Shown here: positions 1-13,230 of the stretch, one piece after another
Position numbering within the stretch: position 1 is the first letter of the stretch
Layout: each line of letters begins with the position of its first letter
From: Telopea speciosissima
Taxonomy: Eukaryota; Streptophyta; Magnoliopsida; Proteales; Proteaceae
NCBI RefSeq assembly: GCF_018873765.1
Contig: NC_057916.1
Location: 14,032,001-14,096,000 of the forward strand
Direction: 5' to 3'
Length of the DNA stretch: 64,000 nt
The notes under the pieces: generated by a model
What the model was told of the DNA's origin: nothing
The model's input: only the letters and a program-made list of their open reading frames with translations
The model's database searches: none
Position numbers and translations under genes: made by a program

Positions 1-1404
1 TGGGAAGAACACTATCTCGTCTCGTGGCCCCATCACCTGGGGCCAACGAGGGGATTTGTAGGGACATCGACCAAAGGATTTTTCATTTTTGTAAAAGGGT
101 GAGACGGTTACTTTAGAGGGTTATGTTTGCGCGTGACCAGACAACGTTCTTCTCTCTAACAAAAGTTATGAAATTATTGTTGAAAGAAAAAACACTATTT
201 GATAAGGCAGTAGCTGCAACATTTGAGAAATGATCTTGTAGACAACTTACCCACTTATTTGACCATGTCACATGAGATCATGGGCTTGGTTGCCCAATAA
301 AATAAGGAAATAAAAGCTAATGAAATTGTGATTGAATTAGTCAACTTAATCAATATGAATCTCAAAATTTGACATGTGATCAATTAAGATATTTCTCCAT
401 AATTGAAATTGACCACACCACCCCTGAAATTTTCCATCTCTTCTCTACCAATAGTTTTGGTCTTGGAAACTGAAATTTCATTTAATAGGTTTGGGTTCAG
501 TTTTAGGAAACCTAAATCGAACCTAAACCATACTAAACATACCCTAAAGGCTAAAATATAAGTTCTAAGATTTTAATTTCCACTTGTCCTTTCTGCCTTT
601 GTCTTTAACTGTCGATTCTCATCAGTTATCTTCTGTAGTTCTGCACGTTTCTTCTTCCGTTTCATGCTTCTTCAAAGCTAGTACAAGACATTCCCAAATC
701 TCATAGGAACTGAAGAAGTGAATTGAACAAAATCGAATCACCAAGACCATTTACGACTTGAATAAAATCGAATACATAAAAAATATCTGTCCGTATCGGC
801 CCTACTATTGTTTCATGTCAGACCTTTACCAAAATAACAAAAAGTTTCCATGCCCTAGCACTCCAATACTTTGTCCATAAAATCTAGACATGTCCATAAA
901 ATTTCAATCCCACCTGACCTACCATTGCAAGACGACAAATCTAGACATGAACATTGTTCATAAGCAATCCATATTCTGATTCCCACATAAGCATTCTCAA
1001 TCACCAAATAAATGAGTGTTTTTATTGGTGAATTTAGAACTTGACACATTCATTTAATTGTCATTTGTTTTATTCTCAAAAACATTTAATGCAGATTTTT
1101 CAACGAGAGTAAATCTGTCATCTCTCATTAAATGTTGCATTAAAAAAGAGGTAAGAAAGTAAGGTTACAAATCTATTGACAGCTTAGAGGTGTCAATAAA
1201 AAAAATCCCTAAAATAAAATACCAAATAACAAGACATTAAGAATCTAATTCACACAATAGCCCAAGGAGAAATGACAACCAATTCAGCACAAAAATTTAG
1301 TTCCATGGCTTATGATAGAATACTGTATCCCCAGAACAAAGGTCCCCAGGAAGAGGGGGGTGGTGCCAAAAGAAAAAGAGAGGGAAAAGACAAGAGATCG
1401 TAGA
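1..1404. other. Intergenic, no gene seen
   Basis: AT-rich spacer downstream of the eIF2 beta gene. Only short open frames without recognisable domains or splice context occur here. The stretch from about 1260 to 1404 probably contains the 3' untranslated region of the eIF2 beta transcript, which is read on the minus strand. Confidence 0.6.
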
Positions 1405-4400
1405 TCATGTCCCAGCCTTCCTACGTCCAACACGTGCAACAAAACCAGCCTTGATTGGAGCAACGGACCGTCCAGAACCACACTGCAAGTAAATATGGTT
1501 AGAAAGAAGAGATAAATGTCTGTCCATTACATGAGCCATCGCGAATGAATGTACAAAATTCTTCTTTTTGGTAGAAATAATTATTCATCACAAAAACCAT
1601 CAAAATGATGAAATCTGATGCATTTTATTGTAGTCATAAAGCAGTAGTGGATTGTCAAAGAAATTCTAATAAATCAAATTAGAACATAATATTCAGGCTG
1701 AGCGTCAGGCCTCACTGGATTGCAAGTATATTTTTATCATAGCTGATACAAACAACCAGTCTAGACACATGCAAATCATCATTAACCTCAGCAACAGAAA
1801 ACAATAAAGGTTTCTCATGTCATTTCATGGACAAATCTCTACTGAGGTGTAAGAATACCATATATAAGACAATTAAGTCCTACAAATACATGATAGCAAG
1901 CTATGAACAAGATTCACATCGCATATCAAGACCTTCCACATGCTTGGGCTGAACCATGGTCGTAATTTCATGTGACAAAGAAAGAAAGTTGGTTACCTGC
2001 TCGCATCTGAGAAAGAATAAACGGTTCTCCTTTGAGAGAATTGTGTCCGGACTTTTGCAGCCATTGCATATGACATATTCATCTGGAAAGAAATAAGTAC
2101 CAGTTAAGAGAGAAATGAGAAAAGACATATTATCAACAGGAAAGAGAGTAAAACTGCATCAGAATTTTGCTTCCCACTAAAGAAAAAGTGTGAAGTTACC
2201 AAGCATTCAGCTATTTATTTAATGTGGTAGTAGAGGAACTTACTGACATATCTTCGCAATATCCCTTCAAAGTTCTTGGGAGCAAATCTTCCCTTAACAA
2301 CCAATCTTTGCTGCCCATCAAGAGATCCACTCGTTCCCATTTCAGCCAATAGAAAAGTCATTACGTGCTCTGGCTGCCTATGCATCCTGAAATGAGAAAA
2401 AATTAAATATTGCGGGCACTCTTAAGTATGACAGTTAAAAAATTGAACCACATATTATACAAATCTTCTAACCATAACACATCCTACTATAGTTGTGGGA
2501 AGATTCATATGCAAATCAATAGGTTCAATGATTGGTCTCAAGTCAAAACACCCTTACAAGAAAGACAAACATGGGACCAAGGACAAAGACAAATAGACCA
2601 GGAACTCATATTGAATAAGAATTAAAATTCCAATTACCATCAGAACTTAATGCGTGAAAAAGGATGCATTTTACCACAGCGACAGCATTAAGCAAACACT
2701 AGTATAAATTCATGTCAATTTACATCACAGAAATTAAAGTAATTTCCAGTATGGAACCCAATAAAATATCTCATTCCACTGAAGGAGTAAGAAAAAAAAG
2801 GAATGAGCTCAACCCAATATTTATAAGCAATAAACAAGGAGCTCCGAAAGGCATCATAAACATCTGCAACAATACCAGCAAGCAGCAACCATAAAGAAAG
2901 GGAAGTTCTGATAAAAGAGAATAATAAAGCAAAGTTTAGGGTGCCAATCATACGTCTTGCATAGATCCATAAAGTTCACAAAGACAGTCTTTTTTGTGCC
3001 TTCACGGAGTACTTGAGGTGGCCTCATCACCGTTCTACGTCTATCTCCTGCAAGCTCAGGATTATTTTCACGCAAGATGTTGAACACCCTGCCTAAAAGC
3101 TGCATCCGTTAGAAAAAAGATATACATTAATTAACAAAATTAAAAAACATATTAATTCAAAATGTAGAAAAAGTACTGAACTAAACTCATCAAACCCTAT
3201 GCAAGTGAAAAGACAAAATGGGTGAATGAAGAAATTGAATATAAAATTCTGGGACTAACAGCACTTTATTATTAAAACACAGTCTAAATATTTGTAAAAA
3301 AGAGAAATAACAAAAGTGATCTACAACAACACACGCATGGCTCAAAGTAAGAAAGCAACGAGAAAGAAACTGTTAAAGATGATAACTTTGAATTATCCAA
3401 ATGCAAATAATTGCTCAATCACTTAATCAAAACCAGAGAGTAAAAGATTACAACATAATGACACATAAGGGAGGTCCTTGAAGAAGAGAATAACTGCAAG
3501 CAGTGTAAGTCCTAGAACAAAAAGAGTAACCACAAGCAGGGTAGGTCCTTGAAGAAAACAAGCTAAAATTTTGCCTATATAGGTACCCCCCCCAAAAAAT
3601 CACAAAAGCACACCTCTTCATATGTATAATCCCGATCACTTCCCTCCCAAGGATATCGTTGTCCAAGTACAATCCCTTCTCCTTCATCATCCTCACCTAC
3701 ATGGTCTGAATAGAGAAAAACAAATCAGTATAAGATCATTAATTACATTAAATAATGAACTAATATTATGACCGATTTGTAACAGACTTTGGAGTTTAAA
3801 CAAATTTGAAATGAGAGAACATACCATCCAAATCTTCACCTGCATCCCCATTTTCATCACTCAAAGTATCAGTTTCTACCTGCAACAACCGTACTCCAGA
3901 GATTATTTACCACCTGCTGTCGGAGAAGATATGAAAGAATAAGGTGCAAAAATGCATTAGCATTTGTGCTCAGGTGAAAAAAATGCTTGACTTACAGGTT
4001 TCTTCTTCTTTTTCTTCATGCCAGCAAAAGTATTTTCAACTCCTTCAGACACTGCATGCGAAGAATCTTATAAGTCCCCAAAGAGAAGATCAGTGTAAAA
4101 AACATCAGCACTAGATGAAATCCATTCAAAAGGAAACTCGTGGTCATCAATTTTAAATGTACCAGACAAATTTTCTGTTTTCTCAGCCAATTTTTCCACA
4201 GCATCGTCAACAGGATCTTGAATAACAACCTTCTTCTTCTTCTTCTTCTTTGTAGGATCAAATGGGGCAAGCTGCAATGAGGTGTTCACAGACCACAGAG
4301 AGTGAATTATGACAAACATGACATATTACTCATCAATATTCAGACCAAAAAATTGAAAACGAAGACAAATGGCTAGTTTTCCACTACAATTGCTTTTTAA

Positions 4401-4687
4401 AGTTCCCTGTCGTTTCTATATTTATTCAGACAGATGGGTATATCAATTTAACAACTAACCAGACAAATAGAAATTTAGGCTGAAACCAACAACATGCCCA
4501 AATTCAACTACCCACACCACAGAAAATACAATATTTTGATCCCCACTACATTCTTTATCATCTCGAATAGATAACAAGCATGTCATAGAAATTAGAATAC
4601 AACATCACTGAATAGTAGAAAAATGGATTTAAAGAAAGGCAGAGCATAGCTTACTTCTCCCACGTCAACAGGAGTTTCGTCTGTCAT
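1405..4687 (-). CDS. eIF2-beta: Translation initiation factor eIF2 subunit beta
   Basis: Encodes the beta subunit of the cytosolic eIF2 complex, which carries initiator Met-tRNA with GTP to the 40S ribosome. Nine coding exons were read from splice sites and family similarity: 4655-4687, 4163-4271, 3996-4051, 3825-3879, 3614-3705, 2954-3099, 2244-2386, 1997-2082 and 1405-1482. They join to a 265-residue protein, close to the usual plant length of about 270. The N-terminal part has two lysine blocks (first at residues 19-25) of the type used to bind eIF5 and eIF2B epsilon. The middle carries the conserved stretch [16 protein letters not shown]. The C-terminal zinc finger is complete, with cysteines 217, 220, 238 and 241. 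Every intron is GT-AG and the phases join cleanly, so the gene looks intact. The start is the only ATG before the conserved [10 protein letters not shown] segment. Confidence 0.95.
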
Positions 4688-5200
4688 GGCTGCTGCAAAT
4701 TCGCCAAAAAATGGAAAGATGCAAGTCAGAAACTGAAATTACATTAGCAAAAGAACAAAATAATTAGAATAGGAATTGATAAATACTGAATGAATGAATG
4801 AATAAAACATAACAGAACACCATCATCGAAAATGAGTAGGGAAAACCCTAATATATCGCCATCATAGGAACAGAAACAAACATAACACTCTCCCACACGA
4901 AAATAAATATCAGAAAATTTCAAACCCCAACCCTTTTCTTCTTAACAGGTCGAGGACCCTAGTTTAAAGAACGAAGAAACTTGAAGCTCCACAGAAAATC
5001 ATAATGAGATTTCTAGCAAACTATAATACCTTCTTTCTATCACTTCTAATTCTCTCTCTCTCTCTCTCTCTGTTTCTCTTCGTATGGCTATAATGGCTGT
5101 AATCGACGTCGCTTAGGTAATAAGCTTGACAAGCTGGTGCTAGGCCTTCAATTCTCTTGACATTTTTTGCCTCATTCTTTTTATTTAAATACCTTCTTTT
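4688..5200 (-). promoter_or_regulatory. eIF2 beta leader intron and promoter region
   Basis: A splice acceptor (TTTGCAG then CAGCC) lies five bases before the start codon. A good donor (AAG then GTATTATAG) occurs at about 5029, so a 5' leader intron of about 337 bp (4693-5029) is likely. A (TC)n tract at about 5051-5071, GA in gene sense, sits in the probable leader or core promoter. The exon model is inferred from signals, not from transcript data. Confidence 0.5.
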
Positions 5201-6390
5201 CATCATTATTCTTTATGTAATTTCCTTCTTATTTTTCCATATTCTCTGGTACCCTTTGTATTTTTAGTACTTAAATACTCCTTAAAAATTTAATTCCCCT
5301 ATTCCTCTCACTCTCTCACGTGTGGCCCTTCCTTATCCATCCTTGACGAATTAAAATCTTCTGCCATTCCTTGATCTTAAAATTTAGCGTGAGCTCGACA
5401 TGTGGAACATGTTTCATACAACAGGGCAAGATCGATTGATCCAATTTTTTTTTTTCTTTTTTCTAGAACTCATCACGGTTCTGTTGGATGTTGTATCTTT
5501 CACATGTCGAGCTCTCATGCCCAAACTCCAAGGGATTAGATCCAGCAACTTGATTTAAAACCATGGAAAGAGATCTTGGTCGAAACCAATCGAAACCATC
5601 AAGATATCTCAGCTTCTTGTGAAATCGAGACGAGTTAAGGTGGAGTTTAAAAAATACAGGGTTTCGGTTGGTTTTGACTAGTATCGATCATATTTCATTA
5701 GTCTCGACCTGAATACCTATATAAGTGTCACTTATCCCCATTAAAACTTAAGAAAACTTGGTTGGAAACCAGCTTGACACTTATGCCAAAAACCAGACCA
5801 AATACTTATTTATGCCTAATATCATTTAAATAAATATTTAGTATTTTATTTACTTAAGATATTATTCATAAATAAGCAAATACACCCTTATTTGAATCCA
5901 ATAAGAATAGTTAAAATCAAATTCCAAAAAGATAAAAAGTCAACCCTCTAATTCAAGAACAAAAATTGGACATTCAGTGGTAGGTGAAATTTTTAACTGT
6001 ATTTACTGAGGTTTTCTTAAATCTAAAAATCTCATAAATATTAATATGATAAAACATTGCTAAAAATAAAAAATGCACTAAAATATTCAGTTGTTTTGAT
6101 ATCTAAAAAAATATTTTCATTCACAGCGATTTTAAATAGCATTCGCGCATACCAAACTAAGTTTGACCGGAACATAAATCCTTCAATATAAATCAGATTT
6201 AAGTAGTGTTCAAAGCTTTCCAACAAATCCAGTTAAAAAAAAATATTTTCGGTTTAAAAATTTTAAAATCATTAGTTGGCTCGGCAAGAAATATGTAAAT
6301 TCGTTTTTGGTAAAAGAATATGTAAAATTGCGCGTGGTTAGTACACATTTTACTACTTACCGTCTTGCCCTGTGAAGTCATACGGAATTA
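5201..6390. other. Intergenic, AT-rich, degenerate repeats
   Basis: No gene is visible. Apart from the small foldback at 5389-5518, the stretch holds degenerate repetitive text of the GAAACCAATCGAAACC kind (about 5575-5720), which recurs in diverged form near 8000, 59.7-60.2 kb and 63.4 kb. Confidence 0.5.
5389..5518. mobile_element. Small foldback element (family J)
   Basis: The ends form an inverted repeat of 14-16 bp: GTGAGCTCGACATGTG at 5389-5404 and its near-complement at 5501-5516. About 100 bp lie between, including a T-rich run. The size and ends fit a MITE. No clean target-site duplication was found. Confidence 0.5.
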
Positions 6391-6394
6391 CAGC

Positions 6395-6545
6395 TGGCGC
6401 GTATCACTGACGTCACCTCCTTTATATAAGTATTTTCCCTCGACCGTTTTTTCTGTTCCCTCCCTTTCAAATTAACTCTATTCTCTCTTTTCCCTCTCAT
6501 TCTTTCGTTCCCTCACACCCTCACTCGCATGTAAGCATTCTGTGC
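6395..6545 (+). promoter_or_regulatory. Orphan promoter and leader-like segment, copy 1
   Basis: The segment contains TGACGTCA (a CRE/bZIP-type palindrome), then TTTATATAAG (TATA-like). A pyrimidine-rich leader follows, ending in CACTCGCAT and a donor-like GTAAGC. A diverged copy is at about 8740-8850, continuing at 9306-9360. Nothing recognisable as a coding exon follows within 2 kb, so this is likely a stranded 5' end of a duplicated gene. Confidence 0.45.
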
Positions 6546-8280
6546 CTGTACAAATTATGGGAAATTAGTTATCTGCTTTAAGTAAACATTACGTTCCTCC
6601 ATATATATACATTATGGGAAATTAGTTTTATCCAATTATGAGATCAAGGTGATTTTGTAGGTATACATTACATTACTCCATATATATACATGTACATTAT
6701 TCGAAAGGGCCAACCAATATACATCCTATCCAATCAACCCATGAGGCCATGACTCATGGACTAGACCCATGACCTATTTCTTGTTTATTTGTAACGTAAT
6801 AGGAATTTTCACTTGTGGCCTAACAAGGTAAAGATAAGGGCAAATCTTTGTCTTCTACCCGAATGAGGCAACATAAAGATATTCTGTATCCCTTAAAGGG
6901 GCAGGGTGAAAACCTTCTATAACCTTAAGAAAATTTTCTTTCAGGCATCGTCAAGGGATTCTCTCTTGTTTGAGGGGATTCGATAGTGTCCAGAGGGTAT
7001 CAACAATAATAAAGATATTTTCGAGCATTCATATATAGAGGGAAAATATTGACAATCACCAATGTCTGCCTATTTCCTTCATGCAACGTGAAAGATTACT
7101 TTCCCCAAAACAAAATGGAACTCAGACAATTCACAAAAAATAAATAAATAAATGATTGAAAATGCAAGCAAAAACACCAATACATTATGGATGCACATGA
7201 TTAAAGGGAAGTATTAATTGCATGCAAAGCATGTGGGAATGCTCTCTTTGGGATCACTCCAACAATGCAAGAGTAACCCATGGGAAAATTCTATTGCTCT
7301 GCATGCAAATAGCACTCACTTGTAATTGAATTGAGGTTAGAAAATTACCATGTGGCTAATGCAAATCATGTCCTATCCCAACTCTAGTTATTTAAGGAAT
7401 GATATTGACTGACCAAATGATAAAAGGAGTGAGACAGATACCATACCCCCTTATATTGGCATCATATATGCTTAGAGATGAATTTTGATGGGTTTTCAGT
7501 CCATAGATAAGGAGACCCACGTCATTAAATTAGGAAGAGGAGAAAGAGCTTATGAGGGGGCGTGTACATGGTCACAAGCCCACCTTTTTACAATAATAAC
7601 TCAGCCTTATCCTAACTAAATGGGGTCGGCTACATGGATCCTAGTAGAAACAAAAATTAGTAATAAGAAGTAGAAGAAGGATATTTGTTTGGGTTGGCTA
7701 CATGTTTCACCCACCTTTTTTCCCTATAGTAAATTCCAGACATTCTCTCTTAGTCTCTCATAACTTTCAATCATATATAATTCAATACACCCTATTCAGA
7801 GGTTCAAGATTTTCAAAGCTCTACTTTTTAACATTTAACATATGAGTATAGGATTCTTTGTTTGGGTTGAAATGTATACAAAGTTGGGATATTGAGTTAC
7901 ATTTGTCTACAAATTTTGGGCTCCACACAAACTAGTTGCCATCGTCCAAGAAACCCAACTGACAAAGATCAATTGACATTACTTCAAAAATTGGAATTGG
8001 ATTGGTCGAATTGACCAATTTAGATATGTATTTACTGTGATTGATCCTGATTTTGGATAAATTGATCCAGTTGATTCTAGGGTTTTAGAACCAAATCATT
8101 GAATTTTTGGATCTAAGGGGTCAATTCTTGGGTTTCTAGTGTAGGTTTAATACTTGATTTTGAATTTAAAATCATTGGTCCGTCTTGCAAGAAATACGAT
8201 AAAATTGTGCGTATAACACAAATGCTTTTTGTTCCTAAGGTGTTTAGGATCCATCAGTCGAAAAGCGGATGCCTATCAAT
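6546..8280. other. Intergenic spacer
   Basis: AT-rich and without credible coding potential. It contains the SINE-like motif at 7590-7652 and degenerate repeat text around 7980-8130. Confidence 0.5.
7588..7652 (+). repeat. Dispersed plant retroposon motif
   Basis: Contains CAATAATAACTCAGCCTTAT followed by AACTAAATGGGGTCGGCTAC and ATGGATC. As far as I recall, this short motif is scattered through many plant genomes, often after an (ACA)n-like tail. The reverse complement occurs at 38810-38866, also next to a TTGTTGTTG run. I call it a retroposon remnant. The class (SINE or LINE tail) is not settled. Confidence 0.5.
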
Positions 8281-8297
8281 TCTAGGGCTTGTAGGAC

Positions 8298-8457
8298 AGG
8301 ACCTTTATCCGCTACTGTAATTGGAGCGCTGCTATGCGCATCGTGCGGCACAGCAGTGGCCATATGTGCACAATGGGACTCGCTGTGTACACATGACTGC
8401 TGCTGCACCGCATGATGCGCACAACAATGCTCCAATTACTGCAACGGATAAAAATTC
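8298..8457. mobile_element. Foldback MITE, family B, copy 1
   Basis: A near-palindrome of about 160 bp. The left arm has TTTATCCGCTACTGTAATTG and the right arm its complement, ending GGATAAAAATTC. It is flanked by TGTAGGAC at 8290-8297 and again at 8458-8465, an 8-bp direct duplication that reads as 9 bp with one mismatch. This suggests a Mutator-type insertion. Confidence 0.75.
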
Positions 8458-8739
8458 TGTAGGACCCATTCTTTTTTTTTAAAGTAAAATTAAGGACCCA
8501 TGCAATATTTCTAAGACATCGATTTCCAGTTTAAAACCCACGTGGTGATTAGGCTGATTAGCACATGATTTTGAATTTTGATAGTTATGGCGGGACTTGG
8601 GAACAGATTTGGAAGGAGAATATTTTATTACATTTAGTGGGACCCATCAGTAGCTTTCAATTAATAACTGACTCGAGATCGATATCTTTTATTTTGGTAA
8701 GAGACTCGATCGACACCATTGACACGATTGCACGCATGT

Positions 8740-9360
8740 CTCTACAGCGGGCGTGTATCTTTGACGGCACCTTCATAAATATCTCTCCTCGACCGTTATT
8801 TCGTTTCCTCGCTTTCAAAACAACTCCAAATACTTTCCATTTTGCTTCATAGCTCAAGAGCTGATTAGCTTCGTCGTGTACAAGTCTCAATATTACCTTG
8901 TAAGAAGAGACTTTCTATTTTGTTTAGTTTCTATTTTCGAAGTAGGCAGCTGCAGCTATAAGTATTGGAGACCATAGAGTCTTTCCTCCACAATTTATGA
9001 ATGAGATTGAATTTGGCTTTGTGCTAATGGTTGTGTGATACAGTGAGGTGAGAGACCTTATAGGTGAGATACCTAGGAGAGAGTGAGAGGCTCGATCCAC
9101 CCTTACCCCCTCTACCTTTTCTATCTTCTTTTTCTTTCCGTTTGATACCCTGTGTTGTGGTTACTATTCTGAGATCTTTTATTCAACTGAGATTTTACCG
9201 TGAGTATTGTGTTACTGCTGGAATTCTATGTTGAATGTTGCAGGAGTGCTTGGGATTATAGTTGCTGGTTGGAGAAGACTGAACATACCTTGCGGCTCAC
9301 TGTCTTTCGCTCACTCACAGCCTCACTCACAGGTAATTACTCCGCGCCAGTATAAATTCT
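8740..9360 (+). promoter_or_regulatory. Promoter and leader-like segment, copy 2, split by a repeat
   Basis: Positions 8740-8850 (CCTCGACCGTTATTTC and the following pyrimidine-rich text) and 9306-9360 (CTTTCGCTCACTCACAG and a donor-like GTAATT) together match the orphan segment at 6395-6545. About 450 bp of unrelated repeat separates the two parts. The open frame starting at 9399 follows directly. Confidence 0.4.
8851..9305. repeat. Old dispersed repeat, possibly LTR-derived
   Basis: Interrupts the promoter-like segment copy 2. Its last 190 bp (9110-9300) recur at 12780-12890 plus 13167-13230. The text has a TATA-like stretch and the look of a long-terminal-repeat end, but both ends are undefined. 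Treated as a fossil of uncertain family. Confidence 0.35.
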
Positions 9361-9591
9361 AAAGTTTTAAAACTCTAACCGGAAAAATCCTTAGAGTCAT
9401 GAAACGAACTCTGTTAAGATTCGCTCCCCTCTATACTCGCCGCAATTCGCTCTCCCCTCCGAATTGCAGAAGCCCAAACCCTTTTTCTGCTTCCATCATC
9501 ACTATCACTTCAACTCCTTCTTCGAAGCTGAGGAGGTGGTTCTTCTTATCCATCAACGATAAAGCCAAACCCTTTTTCTGCTTCCATTATC

Positions 9592-10771
<1,180 letters not shown>

Positions 10772-12670
10772 TCAAAGATGCTGATTTTATGACCCCAGAA
10801 ATGCTGTTGAGCTAGATACATGTACATTATGATCTCAAAATATTTTTAGCTCTCTAATCATTGGGCATTTCTCTGTCTTTATCTCTCTGTGACTGCCTAA
10901 GAGGATCGACACACTGTTATTGGCGTGGATGAAATGCGAAGAAGATGATGTTTGGTCTGAAGACCTTCCTACATGGCGGTTCTTTCAGTGGGATGGCTTC
11001 TGTTTCTATTGTAAGACAACTCGCCAAAGGCGTTTACATCTCTTGTAATCATTCTTAATGATGGGCTTTGAGAAGATTTATCACATTTATTCCCCCTTGA
11101 AATTTTTGTTTGAAGTTTGAAAGCAGTGTGCTGCAACCTTTTGCAAGCTTTAGTGTGTTACAAAATTCACACCAATGCTAGTTACTAAATTAAACTCAAT
11201 GAGGTTGTGAAAAGTGTTCCTATGGCTTTTGGAAAAGATAGATTCGATAAAATCTTTTCCTTTCAGATAGCTTCCATCTTACATTGGATTTCATCTTTCC
11301 AAGATTTAGTGGATACTTGGATATTGCATTTTTTTTGTTGTCTACATTTTTTTCATTTATCCAAATCACTTGGATCCTGGAGTCTAATTCTATTTTTCAT
11401 TCAGGGTTTCATCCAGGGCTATGACGCAACCAATCAGTGCTTTACATGCTTAGAAGGCAACCAAAAGAAGGTACCCTGGTTTGTTTTTTAGGCAGCGTAC
11501 TGTGAAACCCTTGAAACTACTTTGCATGCTCTTAACTATAAAATTGGGCTCCTGAACTGTCTTCAGACTTGGAGGAATTAACCAGAAGAATTTTACAACC
11601 TAAAGTTGAATGGTCAATTTCTTCCTTGCCTATCAGAGCTCTCATGCCTGTTTGCATGTACATGTTCCTGCATTGTGTGCGTGCGTGTATGTGTAGAAAT
11701 AGAGGTTCAATTTCTGTAATATGGAATATTTTAATTTTTATTGGTATACCCTCCTACAGGTAACAAAAAAGAAAAAAAAAAAAAAGATTCTTAAGGTGAA
11801 TAATCATAGTTTATATTTTGGTAGTGGCTAAATTATGATTAGAAACCTTTGTTCTGTTTGCCCTCATTATTTTTTGTGAAACTGCATTACATCTGATCTA
11901 TGGTTTGGTGATTCTGGAGGCTTTTGCACTGGGTATGAGAGGTTGCAGTGTTGCAGTTAATGTTCAAATTGGTTAGTAGTTGCATCTGATTTTAATTTTC
12001 TTTTCTTTAACATGATCCATGAGTTTTAACTTTTTCATGTTTTTCCTGATAGGAAACATAGGTTTAGTGTTGTCTCTTCATTCTGTAGTGTATAACAATG
12101 CTTTTTGGTTTTTCTAGGACATAGGTGCTAAGTTCATGGAATTCCAGTAAGTTCTTCATCTCTAATCCTATTACTCCATTTTGTCATGGTTCTGGTTGTT
12201 TCAGGTATTTCGTTTCATGCATATTTATAAGGAGATCATGTAAATGTTGTTACTTGTATGGTTGATCATACTCAGGAAACCTTGGAGATTTGCACATTTA
12301 GTTGGATGCATTCCTCATCTTGCCTCTAGCCTGCATTGCTCTTTTCAATGACCGCCTAAAGTGGTCAATGAGATGGCTGATGAGTTGAAAAAGTAAGGCG
12401 TTTTACTTTTGAGATTCTGTTATGGGAATACCATTCCATTATGAGGTGTGGGCTTTTATAGGGGGGCGGGGGTGTAGTTCTTTGTTGTATTATATTATCT
12501 GTGCTCTTGCCTCCTTGGATTAATTAAAAAAAATATATTGTTAGTGTTACCAATTAAAGTGTTCCATATGTTTCGGATATTCTTTTTTCCCTTTAAATCA
12601 TATCCCTCATAGATATCTTTTGAACTTTTGACTCATGAGGAGGATTGATTTATCTGTTGCTTGATATACT
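10772..12670. other. PRP4-kinase 3' flank and unrecognised sequence
   Basis: The first few hundred bases read like the old 3' untranslated region of the kinase. Between 11200 and 12400 there are short exon-like pieces (for example 11403-11470 and 12280-12395, both near splice-like signals). I could not assign them to a family. No intact gene is supported. Confidence 0.4.
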
Positions 12671-12675
12671 TTCAG

Positions 12676-12779
12676 AGCTTGTGTGGGTATCCCTTATTCA
12701 TGTACACCATACTTTTGCAACATCAGGTTCTGATGGTGCTTTCAATTTTTGGGACAAGGACAGTAAACAGAGACTTAAG
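12676..12779 (+). pseudogene. RAE1: Isolated exon of mRNA export factor RAE1
   Basis: One exon with an acceptor-like CAG at 12673-12675 and a donor-like AAG then GTTTGG at 12780. It reads VHHTFATSGSDGAFNFWDKD and then SKQRLK, the family signature of a late WD40 blade of RAE1/GLE2, a nuclear-pore mRNA export factor. The residues just upstream are diverged from the family FHP motif. No other RAE1 exon was found nearby, so it is a captured or orphaned fragment, in the same orientation as the PRP4-kinase pieces. Confidence 0.75.
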
Positions 12780-13230
12780 GTTTGGTTGCCTTCTTTCTTT
12801 TTCTTTCCATTCGATATCCTGTGTTGTGGTTACTGTTCTGAGATTCTATCGTGAGTGTTGTGTTACTGCTGGAATTCTATGTTGAATGTTTTTTTTTGGG
12901 TGACTAAGTAATTCATTACCAAGAGAGAGGAGAAAAAAGAATTACAAAGGGCCCCAAAAGGGGAAAACCAAGCCAGCCAGCCTATACATTAGAAGAGGAG
13001 GCTGGAGCTAGCAAAGAAACATTAGAGAGACCCCAGGATTGAACAATGATTCTGTTCCTAGGGGTGTCAGTACAAGAAGAGGGGGGGGGGGACACAAGAA
13101 AACTTTGCTTTAATTTCAAAGGAAATGGAATCCCAAATCTTCTGGTAAGTCCGAGAGTTGGATGTTACGGAAGTGCTTGGGCTTATAGTTGCTGGTTGGA
13201 GAAGACTGAACATACCTTGCGGCTCACTGG
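12780..13230. repeat. Second copy of the 9110-9300 repeat, split by a retroposon
   Basis: Positions 12780-12890 and 13167-13230 together match 9110-9300 (shared words include CTGTGTTGTGGTTACT and TTGCTGGTTGGAGAAGACTG). The match is interrupted by the retroposon at 12891-13156. Confidence 0.7.
12891..13156 (-). mobile_element. Retroposon insertion (LINE or SINE 3' end)
   Basis: A 266-bp insertion starting with a T run, so the poly(A) end lies at the low coordinate and the element reads on the minus strand. It is flanked by GTTGAATGTT (12881-12890) and GTTGGATGTT (13157-13166), a 10-bp target duplication with one mismatch. The empty site is visible at about 9230-9250. No coding domain was recognised. 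Another T-run-led tail is at 22741-22900. Confidence 0.75.

Noticed and set aside
11403-11470. LSM8-like exon
   Set aside because: A resemblance of about ten residues (GFIQGYDATNQ) is too short and has a gap; not called.
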